A DNA stretch of 64,000 bases from Maridesulfovibrio zosterae DSM 11974. Lineage in GTDB: Bacteria > Desulfobacterota > Desulfovibrionia > Desulfovibrionales > Desulfovibrionaceae. A model generated the notes under the pieces. It was given only the letters and a program-made list of their open reading frames with translations, made no database searches and had not been told where the DNA came from. The position numbers were made by a program, and so were the translations under genes. Below are positions 54,827 through 63,391 of this stretch, in pieces. Positions within the stretch are counted from its first letter, which is position 1; each line of letters starts with the position of its first letter. The stretch lies in contig NZ_AUDC01000012.1 of NCBI RefSeq assembly GCF_000425265.1, positions 372,001 to 436,000 of the forward strand. The letters run 5' to 3'.

Positions 54827-55513
54827 CTATTTACCCTTGAGGTTATCGATTCCGCCGCAGGCTCCGCAAGAAGCGCAGGTGGAATTCATCACTTCAGGAG
54901 GAGTCTCACCTTTACGGCGACTCATATACCTGTTGAATGCATTCATACCCGCCAGAATTACACCCAGAGCAACAAAAGCACCGGGAGCTTTAACCATCAA
55001 AGTAGCAGGCTCGAAGGAAGACCACATAATATGTGTTCCGAAAATAGTTCCATTTCCCAACACTTCTCTGATAGCCCCTAGAAATGTTAAAGACAGAGTG
55101 AAACCTATGCCCATGCCCAGTGCATCAGCAATAGACAGAGCCACGCCGTTCTTAGAGGCAAATGCCTCGGCACGGCCAAGAATAAGACAGTTAACAACAA
55201 TCAGCGGAACAAAAATACCAAGACGCTGGTATAGCGGATAAGTATAAGCCTGCATAAGCAACTCAACAGCAACAACCAATGACGCTGTGATGACAATAAA
55301 ACAGGCAATACGAACTTTAGCAGGAATAATTTTTCTGATGCTGGAAATGATAAGGTTGGACATGGTCAGAACAAAAACAACCGCCATTCCCATACCAAAA
55401 CCATTTTCCGCAGTGGAAGTTACTGCCAGAGTAGGACACAGACCGAGAAGAACCCTGAATGGAGGAAGTTCGTCCCAGAGTCCTTTTGCAAATTCTTTTA
55501 CTAAACGGCTCAT
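54827..55513 (-). CDS. rnfE: Rnf complex membrane subunit RnfE
   Basis: The 228-aa protein has six hydrophobic segments with LGLCPTLAVTSTAENGFGMG and IVVNCLILGRAEAFA, matching RnfE and giving the Cys partners of RnfA. The C-terminal tail adds CASCGACGG (near 215), a Cys-rich extension as seen in several Desulfovibrio forms and absent from most. It may bind an extra metal. It is nine bases after rnfG. Confidence 0.95.
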   Translation of the reverse strand: MSRLVKEFAKGLWDELPPFRVLLGLCPTLAVTSTAENGFGMGMAVVFVLTMSNLIISSIRKIIPAKVRIACFIVITASLVVAVELLMQAYTYPLYQRLGIFVPLIVVNCLILGRAEAFASKNGVALSIADALGMGIGFTLSLTFLGAIREVLGNGTIFGTHIMWSSFEPATLMVKAPGAFVALGVILAGMNAFNRYMSRRKGETPPEVMNSTCASCGACGGIDNLKGK

Positions 55514-55522
55514 GGTTTCTCC

Positions 55523-56092
55523 TTAAGACATCTTCCAGATCGAACTGATCTCGGGCTTGATGGACTGATAAACTTTAATGGCCTTCCGCACAGCATCCAC
55601 AGTACCAACTGATGAATAAGTTGCTCCTGCAATGGAATCAACGTCGCCACCCTTGGATGTGATTTGCATAGATTCAAGACCGTGAGCTTTGAATCTGTTG
55701 GTGAAAGAAGGTTCTGTAACGCGTGTTCCAAGTCCCGGTGTTTCAGTCTGAGTAGTGATGCCAATTCCAAGGAGTTCATCCTTGTTTACATCAAAACCGA
55801 CCATAACCCCGATATTACCGGAATAACCGGGAGCAAATGACTCAAGAGCAACGCCGACAAGTTTGCCGTCTTTAATCGCCGGGAAAACGGTAACGTCTTT
55901 GATAGTTACTCGCTCGGCAATAGGATCGTTATCTCTATTTTCAAGAACGGACAGAAGCGCGGGCCCCTGTACATAGGTCAGAACCTGTTGTTCAATCTGA
56001 TTTTTGGTAGCCTGTTTCAGGTTAACCAGCACCGCCCCGGAGGTAGCACAGATTAAGGACAGGACCACGATCATATGAAGTATTCCACGCAT
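55523..56092 (-). CDS. rnfG: Rnf complex FMN-binding subunit RnfG
   Basis: The 189-aa protein has one membrane helix (about 2-20) and a periplasmic FMN-binding domain. The ApbE target motif is DSIAGATYSS, with Thr158 as the flavinylation site. The subunit moves electrons on the periplasmic side of the complex. It is three bases after rnfD and nine before rnfE. Confidence 0.94.
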   Translation of the reverse strand: MRGILHMIVVLSLICATSGAVLVNLKQATKNQIEQQVLTYVQGPALLSVLENRDNDPIAERVTIKDVTVFPAIKDGKLVGVALESFAPGYSGNIGVMVGFDVNKDELLGIGITTQTETPGLGTRVTEPSFTNRFKAHGLESMQITSKGGDVDSIAGATYSSVGTVDAVRKAIKVYQSIKPEISSIWKMS

Positions 56093-56095
56093 GGT

Positions 56096-57067
56096 TTATC
56101 TGCCTCCGAAAGGTTTAGGACGAACCCGGTCCAGAAGAGGTGTCAGCAGATTTGCGATCATTATAGCAAAAGGAGCACCGTCAGGATAAACACCGTAAAC
56201 CCTGATAACAATCACCATGGTTCCGGCAATGAGTCCGAAAAGGATTTGCGGCAACCAGCCGACAGGACTTGAAGCCGTGTCTGTAGCCAGAAAAAAGGCT
56301 CCGAACATTACAGATCCGGTCAACAGATGAAATAGCGGATTGGCATAAACTTCAGGATCAATCATCCAAAAAATAGATGAAGTCACGACCACACCAATAA
56401 GGAATGCTGCTGGAATAAATGCACGCACCCATCCGGTGGCAACGAGAAAGATCCCACCAGCCAGAACGGCGATAATCTGTGAAGCGCCCAATCCACCGAG
56501 CTGTTTACCCAGGAAAAGGTCCATGTAATTGAACTGGTCAAGGCTTTCGAGGCCAAAATGTTTGAGCTGGTCCACAGGAGAATTGATCATGAAATTAGCA
56601 AGATTTATGTCAATATCCATGGCAGCAGGCCATGAAACACGGCAGAAAGCCCAGGCAACCAAAGGTGCACATATAGGATTGCTGCCGAATCCTCCGAAAA
56701 CAGTACGACCGAGAACAATGGTCAATGCAGCACCGCAGGCAACCATCCACCAAGGACAGGTTGCTGGCAGCAGGAAAGCAAAAAGAATGCCCTCATAAAG
56801 AGCTGTAAGGTTATCTACATTGATGTCACGTTCCTGCATCTTGAGGCAGATAGCTTCAGTTAGAACAGCCACCGAACCGGCAATACCGACTGTAGCCAGT
56901 GCAGGCAGGCCGTACATCATGAAAGCCATAATAACTGCGGGAACCAGAGCCAGAAGATGATACTGCATCATCTTCTCCACAGTACGCTTGCTGCGCCAGT
57001 GAGGAGCAGGCGAAACCGTGAGTCTGACTGCAATGTCAGACATTGCTTTAATTACTGGAGGAGTCAT
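56096..57067 (-). CDS. rnfD: Rnf complex membrane subunit RnfD, without the usual FMN-Thr motif
   Basis: The 323-aa protein has about eight or nine hydrophobic segments. RnfD marks include SPAPHWRSKRTVEKMM at the start, LPATCPWWMVACGAALTIVLGRTVFGGFGSNPI in two stretches, and FLATDTASSPVGW. The S/T-G-A-T motif that ApbE flavinylates in other RnfD proteins is not found; the corresponding region reads GKQLGGLGASQI. If RnfD lacks bound FMN, the electron path must differ. Gap of 165 bases to rnfC. Confidence 0.93.
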   Translation of the reverse strand: MTPPVIKAMSDIAVRLTVSPAPHWRSKRTVEKMMQYHLLALVPAVIMAFMMYGLPALATVGIAGSVAVLTEAICLKMQERDINVDNLTALYEGILFAFLLPATCPWWMVACGAALTIVLGRTVFGGFGSNPICAPLVAWAFCRVSWPAAMDIDINLANFMINSPVDQLKHFGLESLDQFNYMDLFLGKQLGGLGASQIIAVLAGGIFLVATGWVRAFIPAAFLIGVVVTSSIFWMIDPEVYANPLFHLLTGSVMFGAFFLATDTASSPVGWLPQILFGLIAGTMVIVIRVYGVYPDGAPFAIMIANLLTPLLDRVRPKPFGGR

Positions 57068-57212
57068 ATTTTAACCCTTGAAACTTGTATGTTTAACCGC
57101 ATTCCGACACAATTATGGTTAGATTGAAACTCTGTAATCAATCTGCCCACACCTAAACAGGATATGCAGAGGACTCAGCCCTTCTGCCTGTCGGAGGCGA
57201 AATCACCTGACA

Positions 57213-57227
57213 ATGCGCTAAGCGCAT
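57213..57227. repeat. Palindrome in the rnfC-rnfD gap
   Basis: ATGCGCT-A-AGCGCAT is perfect with 7-bp arms, just past the rnfC stop in the 165-base gap before rnfD. It can form an RNA hairpin. It lacks a T-run on the minus strand, so partial termination is unlikely and RNA processing is more plausible. Confidence 0.5.
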
Positions 57228-57232
57228 CAACT

Positions 57233-58378
57233 CTAAGACTTCTCAGCCTGACCGCTGGCTAGGAGCTGGTCCTTGGCAAAACGGATATATTGAAGAATAG
57301 GACGTCGAACAGTACAGTTAAAGGAACAGAGTCCACATTCGAAACAGCTATGCAGATCCTGCTTCTCAGCTTTTTCAAACATTTCGTATTCAGCATAACG
57401 ACTTATAAGGTTAGGCAGGATACGGGCAGGACAGCTGAGTACACATTCACCACAGTTAATGCAGGTTGCATCTTCAATGGATGGGAATGTCCCTTCTTTA
57501 ATAATAAACAGTCCATGATCACTTTTCTTAACGCCTTCATCCAGGCTGTATACAGCCTCTCCACGGAAAGGACCTCCAAGAACGACCTTGTCACCGGAAT
57601 TAACGGAAAGATCGAGCTCATTAAGCAAATGCCTGATAGGAGTTCCAAGCGGAACACGATAGTTCATACCGTTAATTGTCATAATAGTGTCGGTAACAGG
57701 CAATCCGCTTTGGGCAACCAGTCCGAGATTATACAAATCCATCACACTCATTATTTTGGTATCAGCTGGAAATTCTTTTCCAGTGACCTTCTTAACCACA
57801 ATAGCATCAAGTGATCTTGGATATTTGGGTTTAACGGAAACTGTCTCAGTTCCGCTGAGGGTATATGAAGTCCCAGTGGCAACCGCCAGCATAGTGTGCA
57901 CTGGAGTGATAAAAGACTCGGCAAGGCGCAATCCTGCTTCGAGAGTCTCTTTCTCTTTTTCAAGAAGAAGTTCTGCCACGGCTATACCTGGTTCGGGATT
58001 AAGACCGTTGATAACAAGATTTTCGCTGTGGGAAGACAGAGGGGCAACGTCAATACCAAGGTCCTGCAAAACACGTTGTAATTCCTTACCAGGTCCCATA
58101 GACTTAACATTTACAGGCTCAACAAAAGCTTCAGCTCCGTCGCAACTGATAGTCAGGTGATGATAATTAACTTTGGTGGCTTTACCGGAAGCAGCTGCAT
58201 GGTATGCTCCCCCAAACTTTGAGGGGTGCTCTGCAATCATTTCCCCGCGTGATACTTTCTGTCCTTTCTTAGCCTTCAGAACAAGATTTCGCACCTGAAT
58301 GTTAAGTTCAGCCGGAGCGGCAATCTCGTTAATAGTCTTCTGGGCATCGGATTCCAATGAATAATGAATCTTAAGCAT
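57233..58378 (-). CDS. rnfC: Rnf complex Fe-S subunit RnfC, without the glycine-rich NADH motif
   Basis: The 381-aa protein has two 4Fe-4S binding motifs near the C-terminus (CINCGECVLSCP, CFECGLCSFNC) and a barrel-sandwich N-terminus (PAELNIQVRNLVLKAKKGQKV). It lacks the GLGGAGFPT sequence and NGAECEPY sequence by which RnfC normally holds NADH and FMN; at that place it reads SENLVINGLNPEPGIAV. It is shorter than many RnfC (about 440-700 aa). It lies five bases after the cytochrome gene. The loss suggests that this subunit no longer takes NADH (inference). Confidence 0.9.
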   Translation of the reverse strand: MLKIHYSLESDAQKTINEIAAPAELNIQVRNLVLKAKKGQKVSRGEMIAEHPSKFGGAYHAAASGKATKVNYHHLTISCDGAEAFVEPVNVKSMGPGKELQRVLQDLGIDVAPLSSHSENLVINGLNPEPGIAVAELLLEKEKETLEAGLRLAESFITPVHTMLAVATGTSYTLSGTETVSVKPKYPRSLDAIVVKKVTGKEFPADTKIMSVMDLYNLGLVAQSGLPVTDTIMTINGMNYRVPLGTPIRHLLNELDLSVNSGDKVVLGGPFRGEAVYSLDEGVKKSDHGLFIIKEGTFPSIEDATCINCGECVLSCPARILPNLISRYAEYEMFEKAEKQDLHSCFECGLCSFNCTVRRPILQYIRFAKDQLLASGQAEKS

Positions 58379-58383
58379 CTAAC

Positions 58384-58860
58384 CTACCTCGCATGACATT
58401 CATTGCAGGAGTCTTCACCATAAGGGCCCCCGTCACTTTCGTGACAGCTCATGCACTGTTTGTGAAAAGCGTCAGCTCTTAAAGGGATGTTCTCGGTGTC
58501 AGGTCTGTCCTCTTCAGCCAGAGGTCCTGTAGGAACATCGTCATGACAACGCAGACAAGCTTCCTTGTTTGGAAAATTTTTCTGATGTTCAACCTTGAAC
58601 TTTTCATCAAACGCCGCAGGATGACAGGACCCACATGGTATAGGTCTATCCTGTCCGATATCATCATGATGACAGTCGGCACACTCGTATCCATACTCTT
58701 CAGCATGAGTTGAATGGGTGAAAATAACCCTTCCGCCACTGTTATCCATGACAACGCGCGCCGGACTTTTCTGCACAGCAGGCGGAAAAATAAATCCGGC
58801 GGCCGCCGCAATAGCCAAGACAGCAACAATAAAAGTTATTGGGATATATCTGTTCTTCAA
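58384..58860 (-). CDS. Multiheme cytochrome c of the rnf operon
   Basis: The 158-aa protein has an N-terminal membrane anchor or signal (about 6-26; ITFIVAVLAIAAAAGFIF) and five CxxCH heme motifs: CADCH, CGSCH, CLRCH, CMSCH and CNECH. Spare His residues supply second ligands as in cytochrome c3 types. It would connect Rnf to the periplasmic cytochrome pool fed by hydrogenases. The start is a TTG at 58860 with AAGGA upstream. First gene of the operon; Rnf-linked cytochromes are a hallmark of Desulfovibrio. Confidence 0.92.
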   Translation of the reverse strand: MKNRYIPITFIVAVLAIAAAAGFIFPPAVQKSPARVVMDNSGGRVIFTHSTHAEEYGYECADCHHDDIGQDRPIPCGSCHPAAFDEKFKVEHQKNFPNKEACLRCHDDVPTGPLAEEDRPDTENIPLRADAFHKQCMSCHESDGGPYGEDSCNECHAR

Positions 58861-59697
58861 CGGATCAATCCTTGGATTTAGAATGATTCACGATTAAGGC
58901 ACTAAGGCCGGAAACTACCGATAGAAACTAACGCCTTGTTTCAGTTGCAGTTTCATCCTCCAGAAAAACTTAGAAGTTCATGGAACCCTGATCCTCTACC
59001 GCCGGTCATAATGTCTGTAATTAAACCTAAGCCGGTTCCCATCTTGACTCTCATGACTTATAAACGACCTTTGGGGGAGGTCTTTGACATGAGCAGCTAC
59101 AGATGTTGTTGTGATTGGTCAATCAGTCAGCATGCTATTTTGATGCGATCATAAAATCATAGCAACCAAGACTAACAAAACTGGGAATGATTGATGCATT
59201 GCAACATTTCAAATGCAATCAACATCTTAGGTAATATCACCATAGTTGATTGCTCATTCAGCTTGAGGTGAGCAAATTCTGTACCAGCATGTGAAAAAAG
59301 GAACATTTTGATAAAGTTTCAAATTTTTACATTACTGAAAATACTGGAAAAATGAGTGTTTAACCGCAATGATTAGTAATAAAATTAAAAAAAGTTATAA
59401 AATAACTTAGTTTAGACTTGTGCTTTTTTGCACATAATCCGAAAAAAAAGACTCCTAAAAATCAGACAAATTTATTACAACTGCTATTGAACGCAACAGT
59501 TACGCACTTTTCTAAGGTAAATTTCGTAATCTTTTTTTTAAGACACCGAAGGATTTTTATTAGAAAATGAGAATAATTATTTTAGATATACACAACCATT
59601 ATTGTCACATAACCTAAGATAACTGGTATCTGATTGAAGATTGAGTAATACTTATTACACTTTGGAATAACCATACTAAACTAGGAGGATAAGATTT
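58861..59697. other. Long leader and promoter region of the rnf operon
   Basis: The 837 bases have no supported gene. The part next to the operon (58870-59090, minus strand) is GC-richer and full of possible stems: GACCT/AGGTC at 59067-59083, GGAACC/GGTTCC joining 59034-59039 with 58982-58987, and GAAACT/AGTTTC downstream. A 33-codon frame (59054-58953, minus) lies inside but is probably by chance. From 59155 on the sequence is AT-rich. A small hairpin GTGC-T6-GCAC lies at 59420-59433. The promoter of the gene at 59698 is also in this interval. Confidence 0.55.
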
Positions 59698-60042
59698 ATG
59701 TTTGCGGTAATATTTGAAGTAACACCAAAAGCAGAGGGGAAAGCAGAATATATAAAAATAGCCGGTCAGATCAGATCATTTCTTGAAAGCAGGGAAGGTT
59801 TTATTTCTATTGAACGCTTTCAAAGCCTTGCTGATGAGCGTAAAATGCTCAGTCTATCTTTTTGGGAGAATGAATCTGCTATTGAAAAATGGCGTAACCT
59901 GCTTGAACACCGCAATGCGCAGCAAGCAGGCAAAGATAAACTTTTTGAATCTTACAGAATAAGAGTTGCCGAAGTAGTCAGAGACTATACTGAAGAATCA
60001 AGAAAACAAACACCTGCTGATTCAGTTGCTGCTCTCTCCTAA
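59698..60042 (+). CDS. ABM-family monooxygenase-like protein, 114 aa
   Basis: The 114-aa protein has the ABM pattern: MFAVIFEVTPKAEGKAEYIKIA, EGFISIERFQSLADERKMLSLSFWENESAIEKW in two stretches, and HRNAQQAGKDKLFESYRIRVAEV. Relatives include small dimeric enzymes for quinol or heme degradation, and proteins with no known activity. AGGAGGATAAGATTT precedes the ATG. It stands alone on the plus strand. Confidence 0.8.
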   Translation: MFAVIFEVTPKAEGKAEYIKIAGQIRSFLESREGFISIERFQSLADERKMLSLSFWENESAIEKWRNLLEHRNAQQAGKDKLFESYRIRVAEVVRDYTEESRKQTPADSVAALS

Positions 60043-60514
60043 AAGCCGAGTTAACTACTTGACCTGAAATATACAACACAAGCCCTCATCTTAATTATTT
60101 TCTGATCTGTAAAGTCATTACCGAAGAAACATTCGTCTATTTCGCTCTTTCACTATGATTACTTCAACAGCCTTAACTAATTCTTAAGCTAATATATAGA
60201 ACATCTGCGAAAATAAAACTGATATGAATCCATTCTTTTGTGAGTTTATAAGAAATTTATAATTACTTTTTATAATTATTTATTATATATTATCAAATTT
60301 TTTAAATTTTAATTTTAATTAACAATTTTGATTTTTTAATATTTTAATCAAATATAACAAGCTATTATCCAAGACAGTGATTACTTGCAGCTATAACTAT
60401 ACCAATTTGATCCGTTGACAGTATAAACCTTTCTGATATCCACTACCAATATCAACTAGTCAACACTTGTTATTAAAAAATCATGCATCATTTCAAAATG
60501 GGGAGAATTTGAAC
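60043..60514. other. AT-rich gap upstream of the PAS-MCP gene
   Basis: The 472 bases are very AT-rich, above all 60230-60360, and show no credible gene, hairpin terminator or repeat. They probably hold the promoter of the MCP gene at 60515. Confidence 0.5.
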
Positions 60515-62950
60515 ATGCTAAAAAAATTTAGTGTAACAACTAAAATAGCAGGGGCTTTTGCTATTATACTTATATTTCTAGCCTTAACAGCCAGCCAAGG
60601 AGTATTTAAACTCGGTGAAAGTAAAGACGATTTTATAAATTACCGGGAGCTTGCCATTGAAACAAATCTAGCCGCAGAAATTCAGGAGCATCTTTTACTG
60701 ACAAGAATTAGTGCCATCAACTATATGAACGCTGCAACCCAGAAATCACAGGATGAATACACTCAAAATTTTAAAAAACTACTGAACTTTGTTGAACAGG
60801 CACATGAAAAAATAACAAACACAGTAAGAGCTTCCTTTATTATTGAAATCAAAAAAAATCTCTCCGTCTACAACAATAATTTCAATAACTATATCAAACA
60901 TAAAAATATTGAGGATGATTCGTTAGCCTTAGCCCAAAAAAATGGGGAACTTATTGTTCAAGGGTTAAAGACTCTTCTCGAAAGTGCGAACCAGCGTGAA
61001 GACAGTTTTATGACTGCAATGGTCGAGAAAAGTTTGGCAACACTTTACAAAGCCAGACTGCACAATGCTTATTTTATATACAACACTAAGGATGAAAAAG
61101 ATGCTAACAACAGCCTAAAAGAGTTCAGTTCTTTTAAAAAGGACCTGCGCGATATCCAAAATATTCTCTATGCTCCCTCTGATCTTGGTTTAATCAATGA
61201 AATGGGTGAAAACATCGAAAAGTATATTTCCAGTACGAGGATGTTTGTTAAACAAACTGTTGCCATGGCGAAAATACAGCAAGAGATGGCAGCTAGCGGC
61301 CCAATAATTGCCAAACTGATAGATAAATTCAAAACGTCAGTAGTGAATGAGCAGGAAGGGCTTGGCAAACATATGCATACCTCCATCTCCTCAGCAATAA
61401 CAACGATGACTACAAGTTCAATCATAATTTTTATTGTTGGAATGCTGCTTTCATTCTTTATATCCCGAAGCATCACTGTGCCACTCAAAAAGGCAAGCAT
61501 CTTTGTAAAAGATCTGGCCAACGGCAATTTGGATAGTAAAATTGACGTAGACCAAAGGGATGAAGTAGGCCGCATATGTGATGATGTCGCCCTTGTAGGA
61601 AACACCTTGCGAGAGGTTATTTCTGAAATCGAGACTGCTATTGATGATATCGAAATAGGCAAGATTGACAGTAAGGCTGACCGTAAAGATTTTAAAGGAA
61701 GTTTTGCAGAACTTATTGACCGCACGAACCTTGCTACAGGAGTTCTCAAATCTTTTATCAATGAAGTTCCCATGCCAATCATAACGATAGATACCAACAT
61801 GGCTATCCTTTTTATAAACAAAGCAGGGACAAAATTATTGGGAAAAAGTTTTAAAGATGTACAAGGAAATAAATGCTCAAAAATGATTAATACCCCTGAT
61901 TGTGAAACGCCTAATTGCGCTTGCTATAAATCAATGAAGTCATCTCAAATCGAAAATGGGACAACAAGTGTACGCCTACCTGATTCAGAGCTAAACATCG
62001 ACTATATTGGTATTCCCATTAGTAAAGACGGTAAAGTAGTGGGAGCAATGGAAGTAATCATCGACCAGACAGGTGTTCGTTCTGCGCAAAAACGTATGCA
62101 GGATGTTGCACAGCGAACACAACTTATTTCTGAGCAGTTATCATCTGCAAGTGAAGAAATGGCTGCGCAAATAGAGCAGATCAGCAAAGGCTCAGAAATA
62201 CAGAGAGAACGCATAGTAGAAACAGCTACAGCCATGGACCAGATGAACAGTACCATTATGGAGGTTGCACAAAATGCTTCCAGTGCTTCTTCCAATAGCC
62301 TCGAAGCCAAGAGTCAAGCTGAAGAAGGAGCAGCCCGCGTTACAAAATCAGTAAAATCTATCACTGAAATCCACTCTATTGCAGAGGATCTTCGCGAAAA
62401 CATGCAGTCACTGGGTCAAAAAACGGAGTCAATAAGTACTGTCATGGATGTAATTTCTGACATTGCTGACCAGACAAACCTACTGGCATTAAATGCAGCA
62501 ATTGAAGCAGCACGGGCAGGAGAAGCTGGACGGGGATTCGCTGTTGTTGCTGATGAAGTCCGCAAACTTGCAGAAAAAACTATGACAGCCACTCAAGAAG
62601 TTGGCGAGAGCATAAAGAATATTCAAACTTCAGTGCGTATGAATATGCAGGAAGTTGAAAACGCTGTCGGCGCAGTGCAGGATACCACCGACCTCGCAAG
62701 ACAGTCTGGTGAATCACTTGAATCAATTGTAAAAATGGTTGAAACCAGTGCAAATCAAGTGGAAAGCATAGCTACAGCTTCAGAAGAACAATCCAGTGCA
62801 TCTGAAGAAATAAACGGAGCCATCAGTGAAATAAATCTCGTTGCCAGAGAAACTACTGAAGGTATTCAACAATCCGCCAAAGCAATTCAGGAACTTTCAG
62901 TAATGTCCAATGATCTCAGTAAACTTATCCGAGAATTGCGTAACAACTAA
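60515..62950 (+). CDS. Methyl-accepting chemotaxis protein with large sensor and Cys-rich PAS
   Basis: The 811-aa protein has membrane segments at about 10-28 and 300-325 with a mostly helical periplasmic domain of about 270 residues (helical-bundle type). HAMP follows to about 380. A PAS domain (about 420-530) contains [19 protein letters not shown] with five Cys. The MCP tip reads [20 protein letters not shown] and [18 protein letters not shown] 60515 was chosen because GGGGAG precedes it; a longer frame to 60467 has no signal. Such Cys-rich PAS domains are common in Desulfovibrio MCPs and could bind a metal or respond to redox. Confidence 0.92.
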   Translation: MLKKFSVTTKIAGAFAIILIFLALTASQGVFKLGESKDDFINYRELAIETNLAAEIQEHLLLTRISAINYMNAATQKSQDEYTQNFKKLLNFVEQAHEKITNTVRASFIIEIKKNLSVYNNNFNNYIKHKNIEDDSLALAQKNGELIVQGLKTLLESANQREDSFMTAMVEKSLATLYKARLHNAYFIYNTKDEKDANNSLKEFSSFKKDLRDIQNILYAPSDLGLINEMGENIEKYISSTRMFVKQTVAMAKIQQEMAASGPIIAKLIDKFKTSVVNEQEGLGKHMHTSISSAITTMTTSSIIIFIVGMLLSFFISRSITVPLKKASIFVKDLANGNLDSKIDVDQRDEVGRICDDVALVGNTLREVISEIETAIDDIEIGKIDSKADRKDFKGSFAELIDRTNLATGVLKSFINEVPMPIITIDTNMAILFINKAGTKLLGKSFKDVQGNKCSKMINTPDCETPNCACYKSMKSSQIENGTTSVRLPDSELNIDYIGIPISKDGKVVGAMEVIIDQTGVRSAQKRMQDVAQRTQLISEQLSSASEEMAAQIEQISKGSEIQRERIVETATAMDQMNSTIMEVAQNASSASSNSLEAKSQAEEGAARVTKSVKSITEIHSIAEDLRENMQSLGQKTESISTVMDVISDIADQTNLLALNAAIEAARAGEAGRGFAVVADEVRKLAEKTMTATQEVGESIKNIQTSVRMNMQEVENAVGAVQDTTDLARQSGESLESIVKMVETSANQVESIATASEEQSSASEEINGAISEINLVARETTEGIQQSAKAIQELSVMSNDLSKLIRELRNN

Positions 62951-62971
62951 TTACACCATTTATTTTAAACA

Positions 62972-63017
62972 AAAAAATCCCGGTACTTCTTAGCAGAAGT
63001 TGCCGGGATTTTTTTGT
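62972..63017 (+). terminator. Intrinsic terminator of the PAS-MCP gene
   Basis: A long interrupted stem (AAAATCCCGG with CCGGGATTTT, plus inner ACTTCT/AGAAGT) is followed by T-rich sequence, 22 bases after the MCP stop. Confidence 0.9.
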
Positions 63018-63391
63018 TTTAACGATAATTTATATGTATATTTCATATTAAAAAAGATTCATAATATCATTACTATATATAGCACACTCAAAAGACACTA
63101 CTTTAATAATCAATCTGTCAATCAAAATACCTATAACTATTTAAATAGACATTATAATTTATAAACCCGCATAGTAAAAAAATTATTATCTTAACAATAC
63201 ATACTTGATATTCACATACTAAAACATAAACATCGCTTTTTAGACCTTTTAATTGACTGCTACGTCGACTTATGCAAGATATAATACATAATTGCATTAT
63301 TCATTTTTTTTTATATATGAACACACGAACTTTAAGGCTTTCGGCTAGGGAATAGAGAACTGTGATCAACTGATTTTACAATGGAGAGAAT
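63018..63391. other. AT-rich gap upstream of the DASS transporter
   Basis: The 374 bases are AT-rich with no reading frame or clear hairpin. The promoter of the transporter presumably lies here. No riboswitch signature was recognised. Confidence 0.5.

Noticed and set aside
58997-59006. FMN riboswitch upstream of the rnf operon
   Set aside because: Only the ACCGGCGGTA string is present. The preceding GGG...CCC hairpin and the following GCGAGC and later helices of the class are not found, so it is mentioned as a lead but not called.
58953-59054. A 33-codon minus-strand frame (start ATG 59054) as a leader peptide of rnf
   Set aside because: The ribosome binding site is poor and the Gly-rich peptide follows from the structured RNA sequence; not enough to call a gene.
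58936-59154. A 72-codon plus-strand frame in the rnf leader
   Set aside because: It runs antisense through the structured leader, lacks a ribosome binding site, and has a Pro-rich sequence without domain character.
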